Assembly (NCBI RefSeq): GCF_000622085.1
Contig: NZ_KK211395.1
Span: 60,506-124,505 of the forward strand
Length of the DNA: 64,000 nucleotides
Reading direction: 5' to 3'
Source: Butyrivibrio proteoclasticus P6B7
GTDB taxonomy: Bacteria > Bacillota > Clostridia > Lachnospirales > Lachnospiraceae
Below, piece after piece: positions 41,252-49,902 of this stretch. The notes under the pieces were generated by a model. It searched no databases. It saw nothing but the letters and a program-made list of their open reading frames with translations, and had not been told where the DNA came from. Each line of letters begins with the position of its first letter. Within the stretch, counting starts at the first letter, position 1. The translations under genes were made by a program, and so were the position numbers.

Positions 41252-42057
41252 AAGATTTTATGGACTATGAAAAGAAACTTAAATATATAATTCTGACTTT
41301 GATAAAGGGTGTTGGATGTGTTAGCCAAAATGCACTTTTAGATATCTGTGGGAATATTGAAACGTGCTTTACGCTTAGTAAAGAAGAAATCCATGAAAGA
41401 GATACGCTTGGAAAAGTTGGTGAACATCGGATACATCTGTTTTCTCAAGGGAGAGAGAATAAACAGATTCGGCTTGAAGCGGAAGCGATAATAAAGGATT
41501 CAATTGATAAAGGAATAGCAGTTATTACAAGGGAAGATAATGAATATCCTAAGAGATTCTTAGGACTTGGGGATATGCCTATAGCCCTTTACGTCAAAGG
41601 GAAACTGAAAATAAATGATACGTCCTATTCTGCTGGGGTTATAGGAGCAAGGAGATGTACTCAGGAAGGAAAACGAACAGCTATTGAAGCCACAGTTAAA
41701 GCAGTAAATAAGAACGGATTAGTAGTAAGCGGAATGGCTAAAGGGATTGATTCCTACGCACACACTGCCGCACTAAAAACAAATGGGTACACCATTGCAG
41801 TACTTGGGAATGGCCCTGATATCTGCTATCCACCTGAACATCAGAGTTTGTATGAAGAACTCATTAAAAGAGGATGCATATTGTCAGAATATCCTCCTGG
41901 GACCAAGGCGAGAAGCTACATGTTTCCTCTCCGGAATAGGATAATTGCAGCACTTTCTGATGAGGTTTTCGTTATTGAGGCAGGAAGGAACAGTGGAACA
42001 CAGACAACTGTGGAAAACTGCGAAAAATATGGTAGGAAGGTGGTGAGAATTACTTAA
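41248..42057 (+). CDS. dprA: DNA-processing protein DprA (short form)
   Basis: 269 residues, shorter than the usual 290-370 because the C-terminal winged helix is missing. The Rossmann core is clear: AGVIGARRCTQEGKRTAIE, VVSGMAKGIDSYAHTAALK, TIAVLGNGPDICYPPEHQSLY, and SEYPPGTKARSYMFPLRNRIIAALS, ending with the GRNSGTQTTVENCEKYGRKV element. DprA protects incoming single-stranded DNA and loads RecA. It overlaps comM by an ATGA junction. Together with the RAYT it forms a three-gene single-strand DNA handling unit. Confidence 0.94.
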   Translation: MKDFMDYEKKLKYIILTLIKGVGCVSQNALLDICGNIETCFTLSKEEIHERDTLGKVGEHRIHLFSQGRENKQIRLEAEAIIKDSIDKGIAVITREDNEYPKRFLGLGDMPIALYVKGKLKINDTSYSAGVIGARRCTQEGKRTAIEATVKAVNKNGLVVSGMAKGIDSYAHTAALKTNGYTIAVLGNGPDICYPPEHQSLYEELIKRGCILSEYPPGTKARSYMFPLRNRIIAALSDEVFVIEAGRNSGTQTTVENCEKYGRKVVRIT

Positions 42058-42083
42058 AATCCTATAAAATGTAGCACGATGTG

Positions 42084-42111
42084 TTGCAAACGAATTGCAT
42101 TGTGATACAAT
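42084..42111 (+). promoter_or_regulatory. Promoter and likely operator of dinJ-yafQ
   Basis: TTGCAA (42084-42089) and TACAAT (42106-42111) are 16 bp apart. Overlapping them is the inverted repeat TGCA-N7-TGCA, a likely site for the antitoxin. The ribosome binding site TAGGAGGTGG follows. Confidence 0.65.
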
Positions 42112-42130
42112 CTTGGTAGGAGGTGGCGAT

Positions 42131-42427
42131 ATGTCAGCAACTACAGTTAAGAAGGATACAAATTTTAATATGAGAATGAATAAGCAAAAGAAAGCAAGTC
42201 TTGAGAAGCTCTATGAGGGCCTTGGAATGACTTTGGCAGAAGCAGTAAATATATTTTTTGAAAAATCCTTGATAGAGGGAGGAATACCATTTGACGTAAG
42301 AATGCCAAATTATAATAGGGAAACCATCGAGGCATTTAAAGAAGCAAAGGAAATCATGTCAGGAAAGGTAAAAACTAAGTCATACGGATCAGCGAAGGAA
42401 CTGTTTGATGAACTGGACTCAGAATGA
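42131..42427 (+). CDS. dinJ: DinJ/RelB-type antitoxin
   Basis: 98 residues. The N-terminal ribbon-helix-helix (TVKKDTNFNMRMNKQKKASLEKLYEGLGMTLAEAVNIFFEKS is the conserved block, about 5-46) binds the operator; the C-terminal part (YNRETIEAFKEAKEIMSGK) wraps the toxin. The start at 42131 is set by AGGAGGTGGCGAT. It overlaps the toxin gene by an ATGA junction. Confidence 0.93.
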   Translation: MSATTVKKDTNFNMRMNKQKKASLEKLYEGLGMTLAEAVNIFFEKSLIEGGIPFDVRMPNYNRETIEAFKEAKEIMSGKVKTKSYGSAKELFDELDSE

Positions 42428-42714
42428 ATTATAAGTATGAATTAAAGATTACTACAAAGTTTAAGAAGGACTATAAAATAGCAAAGAAGCGAAATTTAAA
42501 CATTAGTCAACTCGAAAGCGTCATTGAGGAGCTATTAAGAGGCCATGAACTAGATAAAAAATATTTGGATCATCCACTTCATGGAGATTACGAAGGATTT
42601 AGAGAATGCCACATTCAGCCGGACTGGATACTGATTTACGGCAAGAATGATGACGCTTTAATTTTGACAGCAGTCAGGACAGGCTCACATAGCGATGTTT
42701 TCAAGAACTTCTGA
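42424..42714 (+). CDS. yafQ: YafQ-type mRNA interferase toxin
   Basis: 96 residues of the RelE/YafQ fold. The catalytic histidines and aspartate are present in LDHPLHGDYEGFRECHIQPDW (about 47-67) and near the end in RTGSHSDVF, with the basic N-terminus TTKFKKDYKIAKKR. YafQ cleaves mRNA in the ribosomal A site in a codon-dependent way. All residues expected for activity look intact, so the module should be functional. Confidence 0.93.
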   Translation: MNYKYELKITTKFKKDYKIAKKRNLNISQLESVIEELLRGHELDKKYLDHPLHGDYEGFRECHIQPDWILIYGKNDDALILTAVRTGSHSDVFKNF

Positions 42715-42911
42715 AGATTCCGCACGGCGCATAATTATGGCGCTAATCTAGATGGGCTAATAGAATAATGGTAAAGATAGAGGCAGCAGGCATTGATCAT
42801 CTTGGATGAAATGCTTAGCTGCTTTTTTGTTATGTTGGGATAAAAAATAAAAGCTTGTTTGGACTAATGCTACATTGGGGAATTTGTGATACACTAAAAT
42901 CGTTCACAGAA

Positions 42912-42938
42912 TTTTCACGGTGACAGGCACCACTGTTT
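42912..42938 (+). repeat. REP-like sequence, right of the RAYT region
   Basis: CACGGTGACAGGCACCACTG (42916-42935) contains the hairpin GGTG-ACAGG-CACC. It matches the element at 38439-38463. It lies 5 bp before the ATG of the next gene and replaces any ribosome binding site there. Confidence 0.75.
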
Positions 42939-42942
42939 AGAA

Positions 42943-43434
42943 ATGCAGAGACTGTTTTCTAATTATCTCATGTCAGCATTTGCTGTAAGAGATCACTGGT
43001 ATGCTATGAAAAATGAGTACTACGAGGGAACAGACATATTAAATGAAATAGAGGAATTGACAAATGAAGTATTTGATGCGAATGAACTGGCATCATTTAT
43101 GCAGGATTTAAGAAATTATGTTACACATAAAGGGTATCCTTCAGTCTCTAAAGAGATGTCATTTTCTGAGGGGATAATATCTAATGATATTTGGTTTGAT
43201 AGTGACCAGCTGCGAAAATTTAATTCTTGGAAATCATTGTCACTAAAATATATTATGAAAATTGGAAACAGAGTAAGATTAATTGATTTGGTGATTGAGT
43301 ATTCAAAAATGATAGACGCATATTACAAGGATTTAACGAAGATTCTTGTAAGATATCATGATAAAGAGTTGGAAGAATTACGTGTGTTAAAAAGACAATA
43401 TGGGCTAAGAATAGATATTATTAGTAGAATGTAA
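42943..43434 (+). CDS. Helical protein of unknown function, perhaps 5' truncated
   Basis: 163-residue all-helical protein, AT-rich gene. A LRNYVTHKGYPSVSKEM segment (about 56-72) with R-N-x-x-x-H resembles the HEPN/'RxxxxH'-type motif, but the fold is not certain. There is no Shine-Dalgarno; a REP-like element abuts the start codon and the frame stays open upstream through it. It may be a fragment of a longer gene cut by REP insertion. Confidence 0.45.
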   Translation: MQRLFSNYLMSAFAVRDHWYAMKNEYYEGTDILNEIEELTNEVFDANELASFMQDLRNYVTHKGYPSVSKEMSFSEGIISNDIWFDSDQLRKFNSWKSLSLKYIMKIGNRVRLIDLVIEYSKMIDAYYKDLTKILVRYHDKELEELRVLKRQYGLRIDIISRM

Positions 43435-43870
43435 GACATACTTTGATGAATACTTGATACGTAGAGGTGAATTATTTATACATTCCGCCACCCTTGACAC
43501 CCCTATCCCATGGCGCCTATCCTTCATCACCGATGACGATAGACTCACGAGCAGTTGATTTTTCACGTCATCAGTCATCCTATCGTAGCCCCCTGGACTA
43601 GTGTTATCAAGGGCAAGTCCTGTCTACGGCAGGATGGCTGGTTTAAAACCTCAGACCCTAGATCTATGAGCAGCTGATGATGGCAATCCACAGCACTTTT
43701 GTATTGCCCCATGGATACCTCGGACTTAACTACAAAACTCCATTTACCGACGCCGTTTCCTCATATTTGGCCCATAATAGTCCACATGCAACATCAACCT
43801 CCAAATGGGCTATATTTGTTTATATTTCTCCTATATCAGCGCATATTTCCCCAATGCTACCTATCCACAT
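43435..43870. other. Gene-free stretch with scrambled remnant DNA
   Basis: About 430 bp without a credible gene. The base composition (GC-richer, many CCC and short ATG-inverted stretches such as CATCACCGATGACGATAG) differs from both sides and looks like the end of an old mobile element, but I cannot name the family. It ends at the promoter of the glycosyltransferase gene. Confidence 0.35.
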
Positions 43871-43874
43871 ACTA

Positions 43875-43915
43875 TGTTATAATATAAGCGATTCAGCACC
43901 AGCTGAATCGCTTAT
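43875..43915 (+). promoter_or_regulatory. Extended -10 promoter fused to a 5' hairpin (copy 4)
   Basis: TGTTATAAT (43875-43883) runs directly into ATAAGCGATTCAGC (43884-43897), loop ACCA, and its 14-bp perfect complement (43902-43915). It drives the first gene of the glycan cluster. Confidence 0.78.
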
Positions 43916-43965
43916 TTCCTATAACCAGAATTCAACTATACTACCATAAGGATACATTCACACCT

Positions 43966-45090
43966 ATGTCAAAACGAATACTACTAATCAACTCCGTCCT
44001 CGGCTTCGGTTCCACCGGTAACATAGTCCTCAACCTAGCCAAAGAATACGAGCATAACGGCTATCAGGCTAAAGTTGCATACGGCAGAACCTTCAAAGTC
44101 TCAGAAGACAAGAAGGCAGACATACAGAAATACGGCGTGCGTATCGGAAACGATATGGACGTCTACTATCATGTGCTCAAAACCCGCTTAACAGATAAGC
44201 ATGGCCTTGCATCTAAGTCAGCCACAAGGAAATTCCTCAATTGGGCAAATGAATACAATCCAGACATCCTCTGGCTTCACAATATCCACGACTACTACAT
44301 CAACTACGAACTCCTTTTCAACTGGATCAAATCCCGCCCCAACATGCAGGTAAAGTGGACCCTCCACGACTGCTGGGCATTCACAGGCCATTGCTCCCAC
44401 TTCACGTATGTAGGATGTGATAAGTGGAAATCTGGCTGCAACAACTGCCCTCAGCTTGATCAGTATCCTAAATCAATAAAGGACAATACCACTGATAACT
44501 ATAACCGTAAGAAGGCAGCCTTCACCGGAGTTCCCAACCTCACCATAATTACCCCTTCGGGCTGGTTAAAAGAGAAAGTGAACCAAAGCTTCCTCTCCGA
44601 ATACCCAGTAGAAGTTAAATACAACACCATCAACACCGACATCTTCAAACCTACTCCAAGCACCTTCAAACGGGACCATGGCATCCAGGATAAGAAGATG
44701 TTCCTTGGTGTAGCCAGCACTTGGAACGAGCGCAAGGGCCTTAATGATTTCATAGAGCTATCCAAGATTCTAGACCCTGACCAGTACAAGATTGTTCTGG
44801 TGGGACTTAATGATTCTCAGATAAAAGAACTTACGGCCAACACAAACATCTTGGCTCTCCCAAGAACTAGTAGTGCAAAAGAACTGGCACAGATATATTC
44901 GGCAGCAGATGTGTTTGTGAATCCAAGCTATGAAGAGACATTTGGACTGACAACTGCAGAGGCACAAGCTTGCGGAATATTTTCGATTGTGTATAAAGAT
45001 ACTGCTTGTGAAGAGATAATATGTCAAGATAATGGAATTGCGATAGAGCCAGGAACGGATAATATACTAGATGTTCTTACTGGGATATAA
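43966..45090 (+). CDS. Glycosyltransferase family 4 (surface polysaccharide)
   Basis: 374 residues with the two-Rossmann GT-B layout. The N-terminal half starts KRILLINSVLGFGSTGNIVLNLA and contains HDCWAFTGHCSHF and a Cys-rich CDKWKSGCNNCPQLD, as in colanic-acid-type transferases (WcaL/WcaC group). The C-terminal half has GVASTWNERKGLNDFIEL and the donor-binding YSAADVFVNPSYEETFGLTTAEAQACG split over an E-x7-E motif. It transfers a sugar from a nucleotide donor to a lipid-linked glycan at the inner membrane face. It has its own hairpin promoter. Confidence 0.92.
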   Translation: MSKRILLINSVLGFGSTGNIVLNLAKEYEHNGYQAKVAYGRTFKVSEDKKADIQKYGVRIGNDMDVYYHVLKTRLTDKHGLASKSATRKFLNWANEYNPDILWLHNIHDYYINYELLFNWIKSRPNMQVKWTLHDCWAFTGHCSHFTYVGCDKWKSGCNNCPQLDQYPKSIKDNTTDNYNRKKAAFTGVPNLTIITPSGWLKEKVNQSFLSEYPVEVKYNTINTDIFKPTPSTFKRDHGIQDKKMFLGVASTWNERKGLNDFIELSKILDPDQYKIVLVGLNDSQIKELTANTNILALPRTSSAKELAQIYSAADVFVNPSYEETFGLTTAEAQACGIFSIVYKDTACEEIICQDNGIAIEPGTDNILDVLTGI

Positions 45091-45151
45091 TTACATTGCG
45101 TACTTTACGAAACAATTCTTCATAGTAATATAGAAATTATAAGGCAATTGA

Positions 45152-45289
45152 TATGGAAACCATATATATAATACTGACAATTATACACCAATCATACTGT
45201 CATGCAGTGGCATAGCAGTACGCGAATTTCTCATTAATGACGATGAGGAAAGAGAGTTATTTGATATAGTCAGCGAGAGATATAGATAG
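45152..45289 (+). pseudogene. Possible 3' remnant of a lost gene
   Basis: An open frame without start codon ends ...AVREFLINDDEERELFDIVSERYR-stop at 45287-45289. Codon choice looks coding, but only ~45 codons remain, and the family is not recognisable. It may mark the left insertion edge of the defence island. Confidence 0.25.
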
Positions 45290-45318
45290 TTACCAGTGCA
45301 TTAGGAGGAGGGGACGAG

Positions 45319-46245
45319 ATGAGTAAGAACTATCTAAAAAGTGTGTTTACAGGCTTGGATGGATGTAAGGCTTGGACGTTACAATTGGTAAAAATGAGTC
45401 TATCAAAGAGGGCAGGAACGAGCTATGTGTGTCGTGAAGTGGATATTAGTCCAAGTGATAGACTGTTTAATCTTATTTGCACAATCAAAGAAAAGTATGG
45501 TATCGGTGATGTCATAGATGAGTATTCATCTGTAGATATGTATACTGGAGATGTTTTAAACAATGTTATATATAAAATTGATGGAACGAGTAAGTTGATA
45601 AAGAGAGAGCTGGAATCACTCATTGAAGCAACATCTAATCCTGATAAAGAAATCGAAATATCAAAATTTAAGCCAAATGCGTTAATACTAAAAGGTTATG
45701 TTAAATTAGATGGTGATAATGTTCAAGTGCTGCTGGTGTCAATGCAGAAACCGGTAACTACACTGACAAATAAATACATGTGGATAAGTACAAACAAGTT
45801 TAAAGAGATAAAGGAGCCTGTTCTTTCAGTAAGAGATGTAATTGATGTGGCAATAATTGGTAATAAGGTTTACCTATTTAATCTAAGCGGTGAAAAACTT
45901 TTTAATATGGAGAGGACGTATAGAGCAGTAGCCGAGGAGCATATTAACGATATTGCAGCAAGTGGGCTATTATCAAATGTTAATAAGTTTCGTGAAGTTG
46001 CAAGTACTGGCAGAAATCCTCGAAGATTTGTTGCATACAACGATGAGCATTTTAAGTGGCTTGAAGACTTAGAAAACAGAAAGAGGGTTGCAAAAAAGTT
46101 AGGAATCAAGATGAAAAAGAATAGGATAGATACAGATGACAAGAGTTCTACAGAAAAGCTAATTAAATTTCTTTGTAATAAAGCTATGATTGATCCTTGC
46201 AATGAAAATCCTGTAGAAGTGGCAGCAGCGAAACCGTGGAGTTGA
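45319..46245 (+). CDS. kwaB: Kiwa component KwaB-like (DUF4868)
   Basis: 308 residues. The C-terminal half resembles DUF4868, the domain of the Kiwa effector KwaB: IDVAIIGNKVYLFNLSGEKLFNMERTY followed by GLLSNVNKFREVASTGRNPRRF and an end ENPVEVAAAKPWS. The N-terminal half is mixed and unrecognised. In Kiwa, KwaB works with the membrane sensor KwaA against phage replication. The next gene encodes a four-helix membrane protein 3 bp downstream, fitting this pair in reversed order. AGGAGGAGGGGACGAG is a strong ribosome binding site. The call is by resemblance, not by search. Confidence 0.6.
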   Translation: MSKNYLKSVFTGLDGCKAWTLQLVKMSLSKRAGTSYVCREVDISPSDRLFNLICTIKEKYGIGDVIDEYSSVDMYTGDVLNNVIYKIDGTSKLIKRELESLIEATSNPDKEIEISKFKPNALILKGYVKLDGDNVQVLLVSMQKPVTTLTNKYMWISTNKFKEIKEPVLSVRDVIDVAIIGNKVYLFNLSGEKLFNMERTYRAVAEEHINDIAASGLLSNVNKFREVASTGRNPRRFVAYNDEHFKWLEDLENRKRVAKKLGIKMKKNRIDTDDKSSTEKLIKFLCNKAMIDPCNENPVEVAAAKPWS

Positions 46246-46248
46246 CTC

Positions 46249-46815
46249 ATGATTTTGAAATGGAGTATGTATTATTTATCGTTCACACCTTTATGGTGTT
46301 CTATTCTATTTGTTGAGGCTATGAGCTTGCTTCGCGGTTCAGAGAGCACAACTGTCGAGTGGATTACCATAATAGGTGTTCCAATTCTTTTTATTATTTC
46401 TATGAGAATATTTAGAGCTGAAACTAAACCACATCTGGTTGGTTCCACAATGGTCTATCTCAGAAATGCTACTGAAGAAAAGTTAAGTAGTGCAGAGTTT
46501 TTGGCAACATACATTATGCCACTTTTAGCATTTGATTTTACAAGATGGGAAGGAATGGCTTTATTTGGATTCTTTTTTCTTGTTTTTGGAAAAATATGCT
46601 TATATCATAATTATCTTTGTACAAATATTGTGCTCGATATACTTAAGTATCGAGTTTATGATTGTACGTTAGAGGATAACAATCACATTATTTTTCACCA
46701 GAAGATAATCAGTAAGGAAGAATTAAGGACATACAATGATCAAATCGTATATATAAGGAAATTAAACAATGACTATAGTTTTAGCTTTAAAGTGCAAGAT
46801 GATATAGGGATTTGA
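46249..46815 (+). CDS. kwaA: Kiwa component KwaA-like membrane protein
   Basis: 188 residues with about four membrane helices (YLSFTPLWCSILFVEAMSLL, TIIGVPILFIISMRIF, then two in the 85-125 region with the LLAFDFTRWEGMALFGFF turn). The C-terminal 65 residues are cytosolic and beta-rich (RVYDCTLEDNNHIIFHQKIIS). The size, topology and position beside the DUF4868 gene match KwaA, though sequence similarity is weak to my eye. The gap to kwaB is 3 bp, so both are co-translated. Confidence 0.5.
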   Translation: MILKWSMYYLSFTPLWCSILFVEAMSLLRGSESTTVEWITIIGVPILFIISMRIFRAETKPHLVGSTMVYLRNATEEKLSSAEFLATYIMPLLAFDFTRWEGMALFGFFFLVFGKICLYHNYLCTNIVLDILKYRVYDCTLEDNNHIIFHQKIISKEELRTYNDQIVYIRKLNNDYSFSFKVQDDIGI

Positions 46816-46910
46816 ATGTAAAAAAGTTTTTTAGAGATTATTGTTCTTGATTATTATGGGTAGTTAATAATTGAAACGTATCATCTTAGTCTTAATTTAT
46901 TAGAGGAGCA

Positions 46911-48905
46911 ATGATGGAAATACTTTATTACTGGGTAGAGGAAAAAGGCCGTATAAGGCAGCAAAGTTTCAATCTGAGTCCTGAGCTTAAATGTGATATG
47001 AGTATTATTGGCGATAAATATTTCCTTTCTATTGAGAAAACCGGGAAACTTAACATTATGAGGAAAAAGAGGTCAGGAGTTATATCTAATGTCACAATGC
47101 TCGTTGGAGATAATGGCGCAGGAAAAACAACGCTCATGAAATGCTTGAGTGAATTGACGTGTTTTTCTGAAAAAGAAGAGAACGGTAGTGCAAATACTGA
47201 GTTCATAAGAGAGAAAAACAAAAGGAATAGATGCCTTTATGTAACTAATGAAGATGGAAAGTATATTATTACAACTAATATCCATGAGCAGAGATTAGAA
47301 TTGACGCATCATGGAATTATCGATAATGTACGTTATTATAGTGATAACTCTAGCTTGTTAAGCTCCGACTTAGCTAATAATCGTGGAATTCATGGCATCA
47401 CAGCTATATGTATTACTAATACTGCATATTCTTTTTTTTCAGATTCTATAGCGTCCCATGATGGGCTGACTAACATATCTTTTTCGCCTGAAACATTAAA
47501 TGCGACTAAAGATGCATTCTTTGATTTTGTTTATCCAGATGTTCTTAACGGTAGAAAAGAGACATTATTTGATGATTATAGTTATAATCTTAGAAAAAGC
47601 AAAGGAATAGGACAATTTCAACAACTGTGCGACTTGTATTATTGCGCTTTTGCATGCAATCATATTAGCTCGTCCCAATATGCCATTTTAGATAAAGACA
47701 GCTATGTTATAAAAGCTTCAAACTTTTTTGGAATTTATGATGATTTTCTCATCGACCAAAAGATTCAAAAAGGAAATAATTATCAAAAAGGCATCGAACA
47801 ATTAAAAAGTCTATATGAAATTGATAAAGCCAAAGACTCAGTTCTTTACGTGATAAAATCAAATTTTGTCGCGGAGTATTTGATTTCTCAGGGCAACATA
47901 ACTAAAGCTCTTTCTGAATATTCAGATATTGAGAGTATCTTTGAAGATGTTAAAAGATGCTTCATCGAGAATAGAATAAGCGTTGTAAACGAAGCGTATT
48001 TTAGGAATGCAATTGATGAGATTGAGGAATTGGAAAAAATATTAATGAAAGCCTCTCTACGCTATAATAGTCTTCCTAAAACGGATTATGCTTATAAAAC
48101 AGGATGTATACTCACGAATGGACCGCAAATAAATGACTATTATTATTTTATAAAGAAATGCCTGGAATATAATAGTAAGCTACAGTTTCAAAACAATATC
48201 ACATACGGCTCGTTTTGTTTAAGGTATCTAGGAATAGATGAATTATATTTGTCATCTGGGGAAAGGGCATTTCAAAATTTAATTTCGTGGCTTTACTGGG
48301 TTTCTAAAATGGGAAATATAGCATCTGTAAAGAGTATTATTCCTAAGAAGAATATGTTGGTCTGTATTGATGAAATAGATGATCTTTGTCACCCTGATTG
48401 GCAACGTGATATTTTAGGGAATATAATAGAAACAATTGAGGAATGTTTTATCGGTTATAGTATACAGCTGATAGTTAGCACACATTCACCCTTGTGTTTA
48501 AGTAATATCCCGGTTGAAAATACAGTCTATCTTAGAAATGATGAAAATGGGATACATCAGTATGTTGGAGCGAGGCTTCAAACTTTCGGAAGAAATATTT
48601 ATGATATTCTCAATGATGCATATTATTTAAACAATCAAACAATTGGAGGGTATGCTATAGCCTATATCAATGATCTGGTAAAGTATATAGATAATGAGAA
48701 GACAGAGCAATTGTTTGAATTTAGAAAAGAACTGTATGAGCGAATAGAGTACATTGGAGATCCGTTAATCAAACAAAAGCTTTTGCAGATTACTGAAAGC
48801 AAAATGAGTAAAAAAACAAAGAAACAGATGCGTAAGGAAAACCTAAGACGTCAGATAAGGATCATGCAAGATGAACTAAGAATGTTGGAGAATGCGGATG
48901 ATTAG
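46911..48905 (+). CDS. ptuA: Septu-like ATPase PtuA
   Basis: 664-residue SMC/ABC-type ATPase. Walker A is GDNGAGKT (67-74), the signature LSSGERAFQNLISW is near 447, Walker B is MLVCIDEIDDLCHPDWQ near 480-496, and the switch is VSTHSPLCLSN. The middle is helical and long. The C-terminus is strongly basic (KKTKKQMRKENLRRQIRIMQ) and may contact nucleic acid. The next gene encodes an HNH protein with a 14-bp overlap. ATPase plus HNH is the Septu (PtuA/PtuB) layout, also used as effector by some retrons; no reverse transcriptase is present here. GAGGAGCA precedes the start. Confidence 0.82.
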   Translation: MMEILYYWVEEKGRIRQQSFNLSPELKCDMSIIGDKYFLSIEKTGKLNIMRKKRSGVISNVTMLVGDNGAGKTTLMKCLSELTCFSEKEENGSANTEFIREKNKRNRCLYVTNEDGKYIITTNIHEQRLELTHHGIIDNVRYYSDNSSLLSSDLANNRGIHGITAICITNTAYSFFSDSIASHDGLTNISFSPETLNATKDAFFDFVYPDVLNGRKETLFDDYSYNLRKSKGIGQFQQLCDLYYCAFACNHISSSQYAILDKDSYVIKASNFFGIYDDFLIDQKIQKGNNYQKGIEQLKSLYEIDKAKDSVLYVIKSNFVAEYLISQGNITKALSEYSDIESIFEDVKRCFIENRISVVNEAYFRNAIDEIEELEKILMKASLRYNSLPKTDYAYKTGCILTNGPQINDYYYFIKKCLEYNSKLQFQNNITYGSFCLRYLGIDELYLSSGERAFQNLISWLYWVSKMGNIASVKSIIPKKNMLVCIDEIDDLCHPDWQRDILGNIIETIEECFIGYSIQLIVSTHSPLCLSNIPVENTVYLRNDENGIHQYVGARLQTFGRNIYDILNDAYYLNNQTIGGYAIAYINDLVKYIDNEKTEQLFEFRKELYERIEYIGDPLIKQKLLQITESKMSKKTKKQMRKENLRRQIRIMQDELRMLENADD

Positions 48906-49827
48906 TCTGAGTTACGATGAAGAAGAGATAAATATTATACTTGATAGGTATTATGAGTCTATAACCCAGAATAGGCGTTTTATAATTAATATAGAAAAAC
49001 TATGTCAAAAGTATTTTGCATGTTCATTTAAAAAGATAGTAACTCTGAAGCCGGATGAAATAGGAAAATTTAAAACCGAGTTTGATAACTGGGATAAAAG
49101 GAAAATACAAGCTGTACGAAAGAGATTTAAAGAGATTTCTACTATATCGGGCAAGAAATCGAACTATATTGTTAATACCCTTTTTGATAAAATGCCTACC
49201 GATGCTAGAAATTATATTTATGAACTTGCCAATACAAAGACGTGTCCATATTGTAATAGAAATTATGTTGATATTGTAAAGGATGATGAAAAAAATAAAT
49301 ATGTATCATTTTTTGATTTAGACCATTTTTACAGTAAGGGTAATTACCCTATGCTTGCAGTTTCTGCATTTAATCTAATTCCAACTTGTCCTGCATGCAA
49401 CAGAATCAAAGGAAAGAAGAGGCTAAACTACTATCCATATGATTTAAGCAAAAAAGCTGGTGATAGTTTTAACTTTACATTTAATATAGTAAACGCGAAG
49501 TTGAGTAGTGAAAATGATATAGATATTGATATTGTTTATAATGACAGTGGTATTAAGAAGGATAAACAAGGTATATATTTGAAAGAGCTGTATAGCAATC
49601 ATAAAGATGTGGCTATTGAAGTAATCCAAAAAGCTAGATTTCAAGGAATGGGATATATGAATAGCTTATTAACTCAACTTGAGGATATTTTTCCTGATGA
49701 CAAAGAGTTGTATAGAATGATATATGGAAACTATTTAGATGAACAAGATTGGAATAAAAGACCATTATCAAAATTTACGTATGATATAGCCAAAGAGACG
49801 TTGGCTGCTTATGGAATAAAGATTTGA
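48892..49827 (+). CDS. ptuB: Septu-like HNH nuclease PtuB
   Basis: 311 residues. The HNH/treble-clef core is complete: CPYC (118-121) and CPAC (166-169) for zinc, DLDHF (142-146) with the catalytic His, and N161/N170 in FNLIPTCPACNRIKG. The N-terminal 100 residues are helical and probably bind the ATPase. It presumably cleaves phage or host nucleic acid when released. It overlaps the ATPase gene by 14 bp; ATG at 48892 or 48898 are both possible starts. It closes the defence island before the glycan genes resume. Confidence 0.84.
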   Translation: MRMISLSYDEEEINIILDRYYESITQNRRFIINIEKLCQKYFACSFKKIVTLKPDEIGKFKTEFDNWDKRKIQAVRKRFKEISTISGKKSNYIVNTLFDKMPTDARNYIYELANTKTCPYCNRNYVDIVKDDEKNKYVSFFDLDHFYSKGNYPMLAVSAFNLIPTCPACNRIKGKKRLNYYPYDLSKKAGDSFNFTFNIVNAKLSSENDIDIDIVYNDSGIKKDKQGIYLKELYSNHKDVAIEVIQKARFQGMGYMNSLLTQLEDIFPDDKELYRMIYGNYLDEQDWNKRPLSKFTYDIAKETLAAYGIKI

Positions 49828-49902
49828 TTTTTGTATCACATATGTGGGGTTAATAAATATATGAATGACTATACGAGATAATAACATAGAAAAGAGATTC
49901 CT

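Noticed and set aside
43435..43870. Insertion sequence
   Set aside because: Composition differs from both sides, but I could find neither terminal inverted repeats nor a transposase frame.
43677..43949. 90-codon plus-strand frame before the glycosyltransferase
   Set aside because: It runs through the promoter hairpin and has no ribosome binding site or recognisable family.
46911..49827. Retron of the Ec78 type
   Set aside because: ATPase and HNH genes match retron effectors, but no reverse transcriptase or msr/msd lies next to them; Septu fits better.
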